From positions 11,566,868 to 11,630,867 of the forward strand of contig OY754331.1 in assembly GCA_963573305.1 (NCBI GenBank): a stretch of 64,000 nt of DNA, given 5' to 3'. Shown here in pieces: positions 1 to 9,936 of the stretch. The stretch is from Pyrrhosoma nymphula. Lineage: Eukaryota > Arthropoda > Insecta > Odonata > Coenagrionidae. A model generated the notes under the pieces. That model was given only the letters and a program-made list of their open reading frames with translations. It had not been told where the DNA came from and ran no database searches. The translations under genes and the position numbers were made by a program. Numbering within the stretch: position 1 is the first letter of the stretch; each line of letters starts with the position of its first letter.

Positions 1-570
1 AGGCGCCCTCTTGGCCTCATCTGCGCATGAGACAAGTAAGAATGAAGACCGTATTGTTAAACAGGCTCCGCCTTTTTTGTTAATCAAGAGACGCTTCCCC
101 AACCTCTTAGTGATCAAGAGACGTGGATAAAGAGGACTTCACGGAGTTTTGGTTTCACGACTCGCTTCAAACGAAAAGTAGGCTCGAAAACATGTCCCTG
201 ATCCATTGTAAGGTCTGCAGCTTCCCAATTTGAAAGTTTTTATCGCGTATTTATGGGTTAGCAATGCCTTTGCGCTGAAACATAGATGAGAGAGTGACAA
301 AAATCTAAATCTCAAGGTGTAAAGCATTCAAGCGTCAATTCGTCACAAATGGAAGATGCGTCGGTGACTTTCTAACACGATCAATAGCATTTTAACCACA
401 AAAATGAAATTAAGCATCGGCCATTATGCTGTCACACTATCGTTTAAAGACCAACCTACAGCCATAATTTACATACGCCATATTCTAATATATTGCAATA
501 TAGTTACACCCCTCCATCTTCACCACAGAGTAACATGCAAAGGGTTCAGTACCACATTATCCAAAACCTG
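1..570. other. no assignable gene
   Basis: Unique-looking AT-rich sequence. Frames on both strands are short and show no motif, splice context or codon bias. Nothing is called here. Confidence 0.5.
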
Positions 571-574
571 TACC

Positions 575-740
575 AAGGAATTCAAAGAACTGTGGAACTG
601 GCCGCGCAGTAACTTTAACGGAGTCACCCGCTGATGGACACACAATTGTGTGAAATTCACAGTAAAAAAATCATTCTCCTGGACTGGGATTCGAACCCAG
701 ACCCCCCGATATCGCGCATAGTTCTTCATCTATCACTGCG
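575..740 (-). repeat. tRNA-derived SINE copy (family A)
   Basis: On the minus strand a tRNA-like head with a B-box-like GGTTCGAATCC (around 670-685) is followed by a tail containing a GCGGGTGACTCCG block and a GCGCGGCCAGTTC block. The tail recurs at 883-968 and, in part, at 39215-39250. The tRNA part does not fold into a full cloverleaf that I can see, so it is called a SINE rather than a tRNA gene. Confidence 0.6.
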
Positions 741-882
741 AATTTCATGGAGGCTTTAAGGAGCGAGATGTCTTCACAGGTACCGTGCATACAATGCCAT
801 GGAGTACCCGTGTGCGAGCGCTAAGCGATACTGTCCATGAGGTAAAGCCAAACTTTAAACACAAAGGTGTTTACTTTGACAA

Positions 883-968
883 ATTCAAAGAACTGCGGAA
901 CTGGCCGCGCAGTAACTTTAACGGAGTCACCCGCTGATAGGCACACAATTATGTGAAATTCACACAAT
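883..968 (-). repeat. SINE family A tail, truncated
   Basis: About 85 bases nearly identical to 575-660: the same ATTCAAAGAACTG start, GCGCGGCCAGT-type block and GGAGTCACCCGC block on the plus strand. The tRNA-like head is missing. Being a second copy 300 bases from the first, it shows the tail is repetitive. Confidence 0.6.
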
Positions 969-975
969 TGTGTAC

Positions 976-2190
976 CAAAGAAATTGCAAAAATGGGTTAG
1001 GAGGGCCGGATAGGTGGTACCTACTTCATCCCTCGTGGGTAAATGTATGCCGTAGGTGATTATATAATAAGCGCGAGGCGCGCGTAGCTGCTCACAGAGA
1101 GGATCTTTAATGCTCGCAGCATCGATTGCAATAAAACATAAAGCCAAGCACTAAAATTCTCAAAACAGGCTTAGGTTCACGTGTGTGTGTGTGAGCTCGC
1201 GTTTTGAAACCCTACCCAACGGCAACTAAAATGCATTCGAGACGGCATGGTACTCATGGTAATTTTCCAGCGCCGTCAGTGGTTTCTGCAGAAATCCAGG
1301 TAACCCCGGAGTCACATAGTATCTGATGCTCTCGCTTAGGTGGGGAAGTCAAATGAATCACTCATTGGAATTAAATGTGGAACCCAAGAAATTACAGTAT
1401 ACGAGCGCACACTGAAATGGATAAGGGCAAAAACAAAGGGTAAAATCAAATCCCAATTCTCATTAGTATTTTTATTAATTACACGATACGTTAAACCGAG
1501 CATAGCTAACGCACTGAACTGTTTCCCAAGAGGTCACATCCATCAAGCGGAAATAAAACTCGCCAATGAAAGGATTCCTTTAGGAAAGAGACCACTTTTC
1601 CCACATTCTATTGTACACGGGTTGGGAATAAATCATATTGCGTTCTTCAGCTCTCGCCACAAATAATGCTACTCATACATTCCTCAGTACAAATCGGTAG
1701 AAAATCATGGATTCAAATGTTGCCAAGTTAGGAATAGCCCCTTTTTACCCCCGCTATGAATGAGTCTCTAAATGAAAAAGGAGAATCACATCCTAAAATT
1801 TATCAACCAAATATCTGAGAGAAAAGACAGTTCCATGGCTCCAATCTTCTGGTTCATTCGCTGTCAAAATCCTGGACGCAAGCTAGTAATGAAATTCAAA
1901 TTTATTTTTTTTAAAGGCATTCACAGTGTTGACAATAATCGTAATTATAATTACACATTCTGAAGAAAGTAATGAAGGATTTAAAAGTGGGAATTTCATG
2001 AACGAATGGCAATTTACGCAGCATAATGCACAATCCACTCAAAGTATAAACAAATCAATAGCTACCATATTGAGAAGTATTGCCATTGGCGGTGAAGTAA
2101 CCATGCCGGTCACAGTGGAATATAGCTAATCCACTGCAGCAAGGTACTCAGTTCAAACATAGATTCAAAGAAAAAACCAAAGACAAACAT
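976..2190. other. no assignable gene
   Basis: A short GT dinucleotide run lies near 1180-1192. The 108-codon frame at 1340-1666 has no recognisable motif and no splice or promoter support. I see nothing else. Confidence 0.4.
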
Positions 2191-2197
2191 AAAAAAT

Positions 2198-2460
2198 CCA
2201 CACCAAACTGTGATTGTATCGAAAGATCTGAGGCGTTTCCGGCGTATGCTGTTATTGAGATCTATTCGGGATCTCCACCGGATCTAACTCTACATTATTG
2301 CCGACGACGCGACGTTTCGATGTACGAGTTGTCCATCGTCATCAGGGTCATCCGAGAAAACTTAGCATTCTTCCTCCAGTGGCGAAGGCTTCTTTCATGG
2401 TAGAAACATAGGGCACGGGTAGAACCCTCTGGCAGTGAAGGAAAAATGCAGGGTTTACAT
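2198..2460 (-). mobile_element. Penelope-like element 3' end with hammerhead-like motif
   Basis: Read on the minus strand this is the terminal region of a Penelope-like retroelement. The hammerhead-like core lies at 2309-2352: CTGATGA, one C, stem GATG/CATC, then GAAAC followed by GTC. The part 2198-2352 is repeated at 9788-9936 and the part 2362-2460 at 11222-11316. I infer the class from the hammerhead core, which is known from Penelope-like elements, and from its similarity to the core beside the GIY-YIG copy at 39.5 kb. No coding part is left here. Confidence 0.55.
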
Positions 2461-2509
2461 TTTAATAAGAAATTTATCTGCCACCAATTCCAAAGTGTTA
2501 ATTTCAAGG

Positions 2510-2560
2510 AGAGTCCTGCTGACCCCTGGGTCGCGGGTTCGACTCCCACCTACGTCGAAT
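2510..2560 (+). repeat. tRNA-like SINE fragment
   Basis: A B-box-like GGGTTCGACTCCC lies at about 2530-2542, preceded by a short tRNA-like stretch and followed by a GAATTTCAC run shared with other tRNA-derived repeats in the window. No complete cloverleaf. Confidence 0.4.
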
Positions 2561-2720
2561 TTCACGAATGACAATTCGTTCTATTATAGTACTCGTCAAT
2601 TCAGCCGATGTGAAATGTTCCGTTGTTTGGGGCGTGACTTGGTGGAATTTGCTTAGCATTGTAAATTATAAGTCTAACTTAGTGACTATATGTTCCATGT
2701 CTTCTTCCATTATTAATGTA

Positions 2721-2760
2721 CCTGATGATGACGAGCTTCGTCGAAACCTAGGTCGTCTCG
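2721..2760 (+). ncRNA. hammerhead-like motif with palindromic stem III
   Basis: CTGATGA (2722-2728), one T, stem GACGA/TCGTC closed by a GCT loop, then GAAAC. The following ACCTAGGT is a perfect 8-base palindrome and ends in GTC (2752-2754), the expected cleavage triplet. A palindromic stem III would let two copies pair as a dimer. The single base between CTGATGA and the stem is not canonical. Self-cleavage is inferred, not shown. Confidence 0.5.
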
Positions 2761-2871
2761 CTGTAATAAACCTATGTGGAAAAACTAAGATATACTTATC
2801 ATTTACGATGTTAAAAGCCTTAGGTGCTCTTTTTGGAGTGGTGGAAAAGGAATAGATCTCCATTCCTGTGC

Positions 2872-2992
2872 TAAAGTCATAAAATACCATCTTTTTCATA
2901 CGTAATGGCCTCATTAAAATTGGAACCAAAAACAAAATAACGTTCTAATTGAAGTTTACCATCGTAAATTTGATTCTCAACTTTACTAATCA
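2872..2992. repeat. dispersed direct repeat, copy 1
   Basis: About 120 bases containing a TAATGGCCTCATTAAAATTG block match 9296-9414 almost throughout. It follows the hammerhead-like motif at 2722 by 120 bases, so it may belong to the same retroelement. No coding potential. Confidence 0.6.
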
Positions 2993-3130
2993 ACGCATCA
3001 TTATTAACTAAGTATGTAAAAATAGAAATAAGAAAACCAGTTATCATGAAGTTTGAATCGCACTGAACGTGCGCGCCCGCACGTGGTATTTTGCAGGAAG
3101 AGCCACACTCAAGGGGCTAAAGAGCCTGGG

Positions 3131-5150
3131 GTGCGTTCCAAATCACACATGCTGCGCATCAAGGCGCTTCGGGTCGTTCCGAATCGCGCTTTGGAGCGCT
3201 TCAAAGCGGCCCCGAAACGAGCATTTCCGGCAAAGTGAAGCGCGCATCAAGGCATCAGAAATTTCTGATGCAGTTGATGCGTAGACCCCGTAGCCCGCGA
3301 AAGTTGAAAGCATATTTGGTTGAAAGTGACCGGTGGTGGACGGCTATGAGACGGCTATCCAATTTTTATTAATGAAAAATTCTTTTAAAATTATTTCCAA
3401 TAATTTTAAAATCAAAATGTCATAAGATGGCTAAACTCATGACTTTTTCAAGATTTTAAAATAATGTACGAGGTAATGTTCTTTTAAAGTTCCGTTTCCT
3501 GTCATCTTTTTTGTTGATTTTATCAATGAGTCATATCAAAGTGTTAAAATATATCAGTATAATAATTCTCGGAGCTTCAAATAGTGTGAGGTGACCGACA
3601 GCTGTAATTTTGCATAAAATAACCGATAAAATCGGAATTGAATTTATTTTTTCCAGTGAATTATATTTTGCGTATTTTTAAAATACCGGGAAGACATATC
3701 GGTGTGACAACTGATATCTCGGGCAAAACGCTCCAAAGCGATATAATAATTTAGTTGATAATACTGAAGTTATTCAGTTTCGGTTCACAACCGGTATCGG
3801 TATACTAGCCGATATATCGGCAGCGACACTCGATATTTAGAAGTTTGGTTGCGATAAAGCTTTCGTAAATCGTGAAACATATTACGCGGAAAATGTTTCT
3901 AGTAGAGATCCGGCTTCAGAATAAGCTGAATGGATAGGGGTTGAAACAAATTGTCAGAAAAACCTATTGTGAACAACTGGTCATGCAGTCTAAAACAATA
4001 AAAAAAAACAGAGTAATCCACATTATCAAAGACTAATTACACGCCGATTAAAAATTACCTCGAGAGTTATAACGATTACAAAAATGTAACGATTTCTCCT
4101 GAAGTAAAGTACGAGTAAAATTACAATTGGAGAAAAGTAACGATTAGTAGTAAAAGTAAATCAGATGTAATCGTTACCATTACTCGGATACTTGCAATCA
4201 ATTACTTCCCATCACTGTCCATTATCGTACAGCTATGGGTGAAATTTACACGGAATTAAAATCAGCCTTCAAAAGCACTAGGCTATCACTTTTTAGTAGG
4301 TGCAAAGGAAATTATTTTTTATATGTGGTTCATAACCAAGTTCCATTATTATAATTGCCAACGAATTTTAATTTGTAGGTACCCGGTTTGTTTCGCCCGT
4401 GGTTTATCCTTCGCTCGAAATGTTGGCAAAAATGGGAAACTTGCAAATGAATTGGAGAGGCTTTAATTCAGTCATTAAACACTTCACTGAGAGCTTTGCG
4501 TAATTAATTTCCGTTATACATATATAATTCTGTGTTTATTGGTACAGCAATTTTCTGCTTTCAATATTTTCGCAAGTCAGTTACTACGTCTTGATTGCAA
4601 CGTGAGGGAATTGAAAAAAAATCTTGTTTATTCTCAGTAACATTGCAGTTGCATTGCATGAATGTCAGTGGAGAGGGCAAGGGAGTTTCAGGAGAGTGGA
4701 CTAGGAAATTTCAGATTTTTACCTGAGATATGTAAGTTGTTTGAATTTCATAATTATAATCCGGGAAAATGTTTAATAATAAAAACATCAATGTATGCAA
4801 CGTTCTTGCATGTGAAGCATATTAGTTGTACATGTACACACGTTCTTTTACATACATACTAATATTTTCCTTTTTATCGTGATTTCAATATGTATCTACG
4901 CTTTTAAAAATTCACCAGAGAGACATTTTAATCAAGGGCACGGATAATCGCATGCTATACCGCAGATCAGTCAGTCCTCCACCCGCTTCTACCTCACTCA
5001 CATTTGAAAATGACTATTTTGGCGCCATCTTCGCATCAAGACCGTTCCGATTCGCGCACACGCATCAAGCGCTTCAAAGCTCGTCAGCAATTCGGAACGG
5101 TAGCTTCAGCGCTCCAACTTGATGCGCAGCATGCGTGATTGGGAACGCAC
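3131..5150. mobile_element. 2-kb element with terminal inverted repeats, non-coding
   Basis: The ends are inverted copies starting GTGCGTTCC (3131-3162 and 5119-5150) and sharing a CATGCTGCGCATCAAG core. Both subterminal regions hold several further copies of GCATCAAG and TTCCGAATC-type motifs in both orientations, as in many transposase-binding subterminal arrays. The AT-rich interior includes a CCGATATATCGG palindrome near 3808-3820 and no transposase reading frame, so the element is non-autonomous. I could not define a target duplication, and the superfamily is open. Confidence 0.55.
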
Positions 5151-5294
5151 TCCTGATTTCGCTCGCGAGCCGCGGTTTGCCGACCACTGGTCTAGGTTCT
5201 CGGCATCGGCAAAACTAAAAACAATTTAAATGTATTATTTAATTGTCTCAAATGTGTCTAAATTGTCTAAAAAGTGTAAATTGTCTCAAAAAAT

Positions 5295-5398
5295 TAACAA
5301 TTTAAATCATGTATTAAAACAATTTAAATCATGTAACAATTTAAATCATTTAATAAAAGGGAAAAAAATTTAAATCATGTAATAAAAGGGAAAAAAAA
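5295..5398. repeat. short tandem array next to the 5S gene
   Basis: Degenerate units built around AATTTAAATCATGTAA, the last two followed by TAAAAGGG and an A run. The A run (5391-5398) is a T run on the minus strand, directly after the 5S 3' end, where a Pol III terminator belongs. Confidence 0.6.
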
Positions 5399-5399
5399 T

Positions 5400-5466
5400 G
5401 CCAACGGCACCCGGTGTTCCCAGGCGGTCACCCATCCAAGTACTATCCGGGCCCGATGATGCTTAA
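5400..5466 (-). rRNA. 5S rRNA gene, 3' part (split by transposon)
   Basis: Read on the minus strand, these 67 bases are the 3' half of eukaryotic 5S rRNA, including the conserved stretches around GGATGGGTGACC and GGGAACACCGGG. The end GCCGTTGGC pairs over 9 bp with the 5' end found at 9192-9200 (one G-U pair), so helix I is intact. A run of eight T follows. The 5' half lies 3.7 kb away across the Harbinger insertion. Joined with one TAA copy removed, the two halves give 118 nt, the normal 5S length. The split copy cannot give a functional 5S RNA. Confidence 0.9.
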
Positions 5467-5500
5467 AGGCTCCCACACACCTGCGCGGCCGCGGTGGCGG
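5467..5500 (+). repeat. Harbinger left terminal inverted repeat
   Basis: 34 bases identical to the reverse complement of 9113-9146, starting AGGCTCCC and ending in CGGTGGCGG. Beyond these 34 bases the two ends diverge but stay very GC-rich until about 5690. Confidence 0.92.
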
Positions 5501-6124
5501 GCGCGATCTGCGGTCATTTGCCGCTCATGTGTTCAAGGCGCGCGCACACACCAGGACGGCCACGCGGCCCAGGCCGCGTCCCGCTCCGCGTTTGCCCGCA
5601 GCGGTGGCGGTCCAACTCGACCGGCCCAGTTCGGCCGCAGGCCGCGGCGGTCGCGAAGTGCAACATCGCGCTACTTTTCGGGGCGATGGGTTTAGTGACA
5701 GGCTGTTTTTCTTTTTTCTATGCCTTTTCTTTTGCTTATAAACAACTTACTGTTACTTTGTTCCATTTCTGTCTCGTGTTCTTAGCCTATTTGCCACTTC
5801 ATCGGTGAAACCAATGGAGCATTCATTCATTCATTGTAAGAATTTAGATCACATTATATTGCTCAATAGCTTCGGTTACAGATACCATGTAACACAATAC
5901 ACTGTTTCATACCGAACAAAATGTACGCCATCTAGTGGTAAGGGTAAGTGAGGACGGGTGTGGTATCGAAGAAGCTAGCGTTGGGAGTACAGTGGTACAG
6001 TGTTGGTAGTACAGATAGCAGCGGAGTCACTTACGACGAAAGTTTGAAAAAGGCTCCGTGACTCGCGTTTTATTGTCTGACTGTTTGAAGCTTTCCAAAG
6101 GGACGGAGTACTCTTCACAGAAAC

Positions 6125-8189
6125 ATGAGCATTTGTACGGAGAAATTAATTGAAGCTGTGAAATCAAACGAAGTTCTTTTCAATCTATCACACGAAGACT
6201 ATAAGAACATCAGGAAAAAGGACCAGATATGGGATGGATTGGGCCGAAGCCTTGGTGCACGTGGTAAGTTTAAAATTTCTAAGTTATAAATGATTTAATG
6301 GACCAAATTTCCAGACATTTATTGCACACTTAACATTGTTTATATATTACAATATGTCACAAATCTTTCACGTATTTCAAATGCATAGTTTCCTGGTCTT
6401 CGACCATTTATAGGTAGGTTTGCGAGTGCCTCCATTGCTGGATCTCGATCCTCTATCAGGTGCCCTAAAGCCTCGTCACATTTTTTGGCACGTAAATAAT
6501 TGTGTAGAACACATGTGGCTTTCACAATTTTCACCGTGGTCTCTACTTGAACCTCTATTGGTCTACTAAATATTCTCCATTTCTGAGACAAAATGCCGAA
6601 TGCGTTCTCCACCAACCTGCGCGCTCGACATAGTCGTTTGTTAAATTTTTCTCTTCTTTCATCATTCCTCGATACTCTATAAGGAAATGGTCTTAGCAGA
6701 TAGGGACGTAGGGGAAATGCTTCATCACCTATAAGGACACAAGGAGTAGATTCTACCTGGCCAGGCAAAGGTCTGTCGCGCGGAACATGGAGAGTGCCAT
6801 TTGCAAATTTCTGACCCATTGCCGAGTTTTCAAAAATCCCTCCGTCACTATTTTTCCCATATCCCCCAACGTCTATGCACAAAAACTTGTAATTGTGTTC
6901 TACGATTGCCATTAGAACCATTGAAAATTTTTGCAGATAGCAAAAATAATTTGATCCCGATTTCTTGGGACACTTAATTGTTATATGTTTCCCATCTATG
7001 CTCCCAAGGCAATTGGGAAACTGCCATTTTTCTAGGAATCCCGATACTGATTCCTCCCAAATCTCCTGAGTAGGTTCGGGTAGGTACATCGGCTGTAAAC
7101 GTTTCCAAATGGCTTGGCACACTTCTTTCACAATGCTGATCACAGTAGAGAAACCCATTCTAAAGCTGTGGCCAATCGTTCTGTATGAATCTCCAGTTGA
7201 TAAGAATCTGAAAAACATCACATAAAGTTCTAATGAGAAGTTAAATTAGGAAGAATTTGAAACCGAAAACATTTCGATGAATACTCGCTAGATAGAAGTT
7301 AATTTGCCATTTTACGTGGTTATCACTTGTAGAAAGGAAATCAAGAATAATTTGGAATCATCTATTCTTTTTAAAAATCAAAAAGATATCTCTCGAGGCG
7401 TCGTTCATGCATTATGCTACCTCTGTTAATTGTTCAATTTATGAGAGTAAATGACTAGAATTTACCCCATTAAAGCTAATAATTCGTCGTTACACAAGCC
7501 AAAAAGAAATTAGAGTTTAATTAAAAATGATAAAAAAATATGCGTGTATTAAATTTACAATTTACAGTGACATTTGTTATTGTTTTTTAGGTGATGACTT
7601 AAAAAAAAAGTGGAAGAATTTGAGGGACTCTTACGCCAAACACCTACGGGCTGAAAAGACTCACACGGGGCAGCAAGCGAAAGGAGTGGTTAGATACCGG
7701 GCTTGGCCATGGGCTCTCCAAATGGAATTTTTGAGACCATTTTTGCAATTTGCACCTACAGATTCCAATGTTTCCAAAGTGGACATGGTGTTGGATGGTA
7801 TAGGAGAGGGAGATACATCAGCATCTGAGGACAGGATTCCTATGGAAAGCCCAGGAGACGAGAATGACACCTCTGAGGAGCCAATTTCGCCAGAACCGAC
7901 TGAGGATCAGATTTCTTGTAATTCCTCAGCAAGAAAACCCTCAAAGCCTCAAAAGAGAAGATCGGAGGAAACAAGTTCAGTGAGCCAAGTTATTCAATAT
8001 TTTGAGAAGAGAAGGGCGTGTCAAAAGTTTGAGTCGTGTGATGAAATAGACTTGGTTTGCATGGGTTATGCTCGTACTATAAAGAAGTTTAAACCTCGGC
8101 GACAGGCTATCGTGAAATTTAAAATCTCAGAGTTGCTGATGAAAGAAGAATTAGCTCAACAGGAGGAAGAGGATGGTGAACATTTGTAA
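6125..8189 (+). CDS. MADF-BESS DNA-binding protein of the Harbinger element
   Basis: Two exons, 6125-6263 and 7591-8189, joined at a GTAAGT donor and a TTTTTTAG acceptor, give 245 residues. Residues about 9-98 form a MADF (Myb/SANT-like) domain: an acidic first helix region, DQIWDGLGRSLG, then LKKKWKNLRDSYAKHL and the RYRAWPWALQMEFLRPFL end. An acidic, serine-rich linker follows (about 100-180). Residues about 197-230 (DEIDLVCMGYARTIKKF and on) look like a BESS interaction motif. In PIF/Harbinger elements this second protein binds the transposon ends and helps bring the nuclease into the nucleus. The intron contains the whole last exon of the transposase on the other strand. An AATAAA at 8292 lies about 100 bases past the stop. 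The first ATG that opens the MADF domain was taken as the start. Confidence 0.88.
6318..6323 (-). terminator. polyadenylation signal of the Harbinger transposase
   Basis: AATAAA on the minus strand, 17 bases past the transposase stop codon and inside the intron of the antisense MADF gene. The transposase transcript would therefore end just short of the partner gene's first exon (ends 6263). Confidence 0.6.
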
Positions 8190-9016
8190 ATAAGTTTATC
8201 TTGCTTTGCTTTAGCTTAAAATGGGAGTTTTCTCTTTTGGTTCTGGAGGTGTTTGTTTAAACCTAAGCTAATAGTGATATTTTTTAATAATTAATAAAAA
8301 TATTTTTGTGTACCCAAGACTAGTTTTTATTCATTAAAATCTATGCATAATCAGGGTGGGTAATTTTATGGTTAATTACTGCTGCAATATACTTTCGGAA
8401 AATTTAGAAATTGCTATGCAATTATTTGATTTGAATCTAATTAAAAGTAAGCTCGTCCCATTCTGTATTTCATAAGTAATGCACAGTTGGTCAATTTTTG
8501 TTATTTTGCGCCATGAAAACCTGATAAGCGGATAATATAATGAAATCAAGAGTTATTTTACCTCAGTGCAACAGCCAGGCGCTCTTCTGGTCCAATAGGC
8601 CTTCTATACTTTGTATGCTGCTTCCGAATATCATATCTGATGGCTTCTAGCAAATGATCGAAGCATTCCCAGTTCATTCTGAAGTACAAATAGAAGCGTT
8701 CCTCGTGTACTCTTAGTTGGGGATAGAGTGAATAGAATTCTCCTTCTTCCTCTCTGGAGATATTGATGTCATGAATCCATATCCGGCGCCTTTTTCTGAA
8801 AAAATTTCATATAGCAATATACATGTATAAATATACTCAATTCAACTGTAGGAAGGGTAATTACCTTTTTCTCTGATCGTCTTCGTCTGCTAAAGCCGCC
8901 AGAATAATAGATTCCTCTTCCAAATCAGTTGTTACGTCCATAACCGAATCACAATCCGCAGGAAAAAAAACTTCAATATCTTCCTGAACGAGCGTGTTCA
9001 CCGCCTGAGTGTTCAT
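6340..9016 (-). CDS. PIF/Harbinger transposase (HARBI1-like DDE nuclease)
   Basis: Three exons on the minus strand, 9016-8865, 8795-8562 and 7207-6340, with GT/AG introns of 69 and 1354 bases, join in frame to 417 residues, normal for the family. Residues about 50-128 hold the helix-turn-helix-like N-terminal part (KRRRIWIHDI, SLYPQLR, RFYLYFRMNWECFD, RRPIGPEERLAVALR). The DDE nuclease follows: SIDGKHI (D200), the NSDGGIFENS segment (D250), IGDEAFPLRPYLLRP (D290) and RLVENAFGIL (E329). D200 and E329 are clear; whether D250 or D290 is the middle catalytic residue I leave open. Exons 1 and 2 lie downstream of the partner gene's stop on the opposite strand, while exon 3 lies inside that gene's intron. 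The frame has no stop or frameshift, so the copy looks autonomous. Confidence 0.93.
8286..8300 (+). terminator. polyadenylation signal of the MADF-BESS gene
   Basis: AATAAA at 8292-8297, about 100 bases past the stop codon at 8189 and before the convergent second exon of the transposase (8562-8795). The two transcription units thus overlap in the 6125-8300 interval. Confidence 0.6.
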
Positions 9017-9112
9017 AGTCGACTGCGAACCCTAACAAGCTGGTCTAACGGTTTGGCCGCGCGATCGCTTGGTGTGTGCAGTTCTGCGGGCGAGCTGCCC
9101 GCGTGGCCGCAG

Positions 9113-9146
9113 CCGCCACCGCGGCCGCGCAGGTGTGTGGGAGCCT
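9113..9146 (-). repeat. Harbinger right terminal inverted repeat
   Basis: Perfect inverted match to 5467-5500, followed at once by the TAA duplication (9147-9149) and the remaining 5S gene. The transposase start codon (9016) lies about 100 bases inside this end, so its promoter must sit in or next to the repeat. Confidence 0.92.
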
Positions 9147-9149
9147 TAA

Positions 9150-9200
9150 CTTCGGTGATCGAACGAGAACCGGTGTTTTCATCGTGGTATGGCCGTTGAC
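9150..9200 (-). rRNA. 5S rRNA gene, 5' part (split by transposon)
   Basis: The 51 bases read from 9200 downward begin GTCAACGGCCATACCACG and run through the GGTTCTCG and CGATCACCGAAG blocks of 5S rRNA. The 3' half is at 5400-5466. An AT-rich TATACATATA-like stretch (about 9229-9237) sits roughly 30 bases upstream of the RNA start, where several arthropod 5S genes carry a TATA-like element. That, with the T run after the other half, favours a former genuine gene over a processed copy, though a retrocopy is not excluded. Confidence 0.88.
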
Positions 9201-9295
9201 GAAGTAAAAAGGGGATTTTAAAAGTAGTTATACATATAGCATTCATCTTGACATTTATGTTCTCTGACTGCGTATCGGAACTCATAAATCGGCTG

Positions 9296-9414
9296 AAATC
9301 ATAAAATCCCATCACTTTCATACGTAATGGCCTCATTAAAATTGGAACCAAAAACGAAATAACGTTCTAATTGGAGGTTGCCATCGTAAATTTGTTTCTC
9401 AACTTTACTAATGC
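9296..9414. repeat. dispersed direct repeat, copy 2
   Basis: Matches 2872-2992 nearly base for base, with the same TAATGGCCTCATTAAAATTG block. It begins about 95 bases from the 5S gene start. No coding content. Confidence 0.6.
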
Positions 9415-9787
9415 TTATTAGCTTTTCCGGGTTAGGGGAAACTTAAGTGAATACCGAATTCTCCCGGCAAGTCCTGATTTTATTTAGATATATATGATGA
9501 TTTTATGATTTTTATATGATATATATAAGATGATTTTATATAGATCTGATAGAGAGTCATCCTGCGAATGAATTACACGCAGAGTCATAGATTCTTATTC
9601 CACCCAAGCACCAGATCGAAGTCTCTACCTCAACGGCCCTGCTTGAAAGAGAAAAGAGGAAAACTGAAATTGATGCATGACATTTGTCGAGGACAATACG
9701 TTCGTCCGTTTCATCGAATTTCGCGGACGCTGCTTCTTCTAAATGGATAAGGAGATTTAAAGTGAGCTTACAAATATTCAAAGGCCA

Positions 9788-9936
9788 AACCGCCAAACTG
9801 TGAATGTATCGAAAAATCTGAGGCATTTCCAGCGTATGCTGTTGTTGAGGTCTATTCGGGATCTCCACCGGATTTAATCTCTGCATTATTTCCGACTACG
9901 TTTCGATATACGAGTCGCCCTTCGTCATCAGGGCTG
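9788..9936 (-). mobile_element. Penelope-like 3' end with hammerhead-like motif, copy 2
   Basis: Same sequence as 2198-2352 with scattered changes. The core at 9893-9936 reads CTGATGA, C, a decayed stem, GAAACGTA on the minus strand, preceded by AGCC. The continuation found at 2362-2460 appears only at 11222-11316, so about 1.3 kb has been inserted between the two parts of this copy. Confidence 0.55.

Larger units (their letters stand above)
5467..9146. mobile_element. complete PIF/Harbinger DNA transposon
   Basis: The 3680-bp element is bounded by perfect 34-bp inverted repeats (5467-5500 and 9113-9146, beginning AGGCTCCCACACACC) and flanked by the 3-bp duplication TAA (5464-5466, 9147-9149), as expected for PIF/Harbinger. 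It carries both proteins the superfamily needs: a DDE nuclease (minus, 6340-9016) and a MADF-BESS DNA-binding partner (plus, 6125-8189). Both frames are open after splicing and both have AATAAA signals. Perfect ends and intact genes suggest recent insertion. The target is a 5S rRNA gene, cut after about its nucleotide 54, in the internal control region. The GC-rich, CpG-rich ends contrast with the AT-rich surroundings and may contain the promoters. Confidence 0.93.

Noticed and set aside
4010..4215. Array of GATTAC/GTAATC-type motifs ending in ACTTCCCATCACTG, like a hAT end
   Set aside because: Only one end is convincing and no duplication can be read, so no separate element is called inside 3131-5150.
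5414..5808. Overlapping open frames of 70-104 codons
   Set aside because: They lie in the GC-rich Harbinger end and 5S remnant; openness in several phases comes from base composition and no motif is present.
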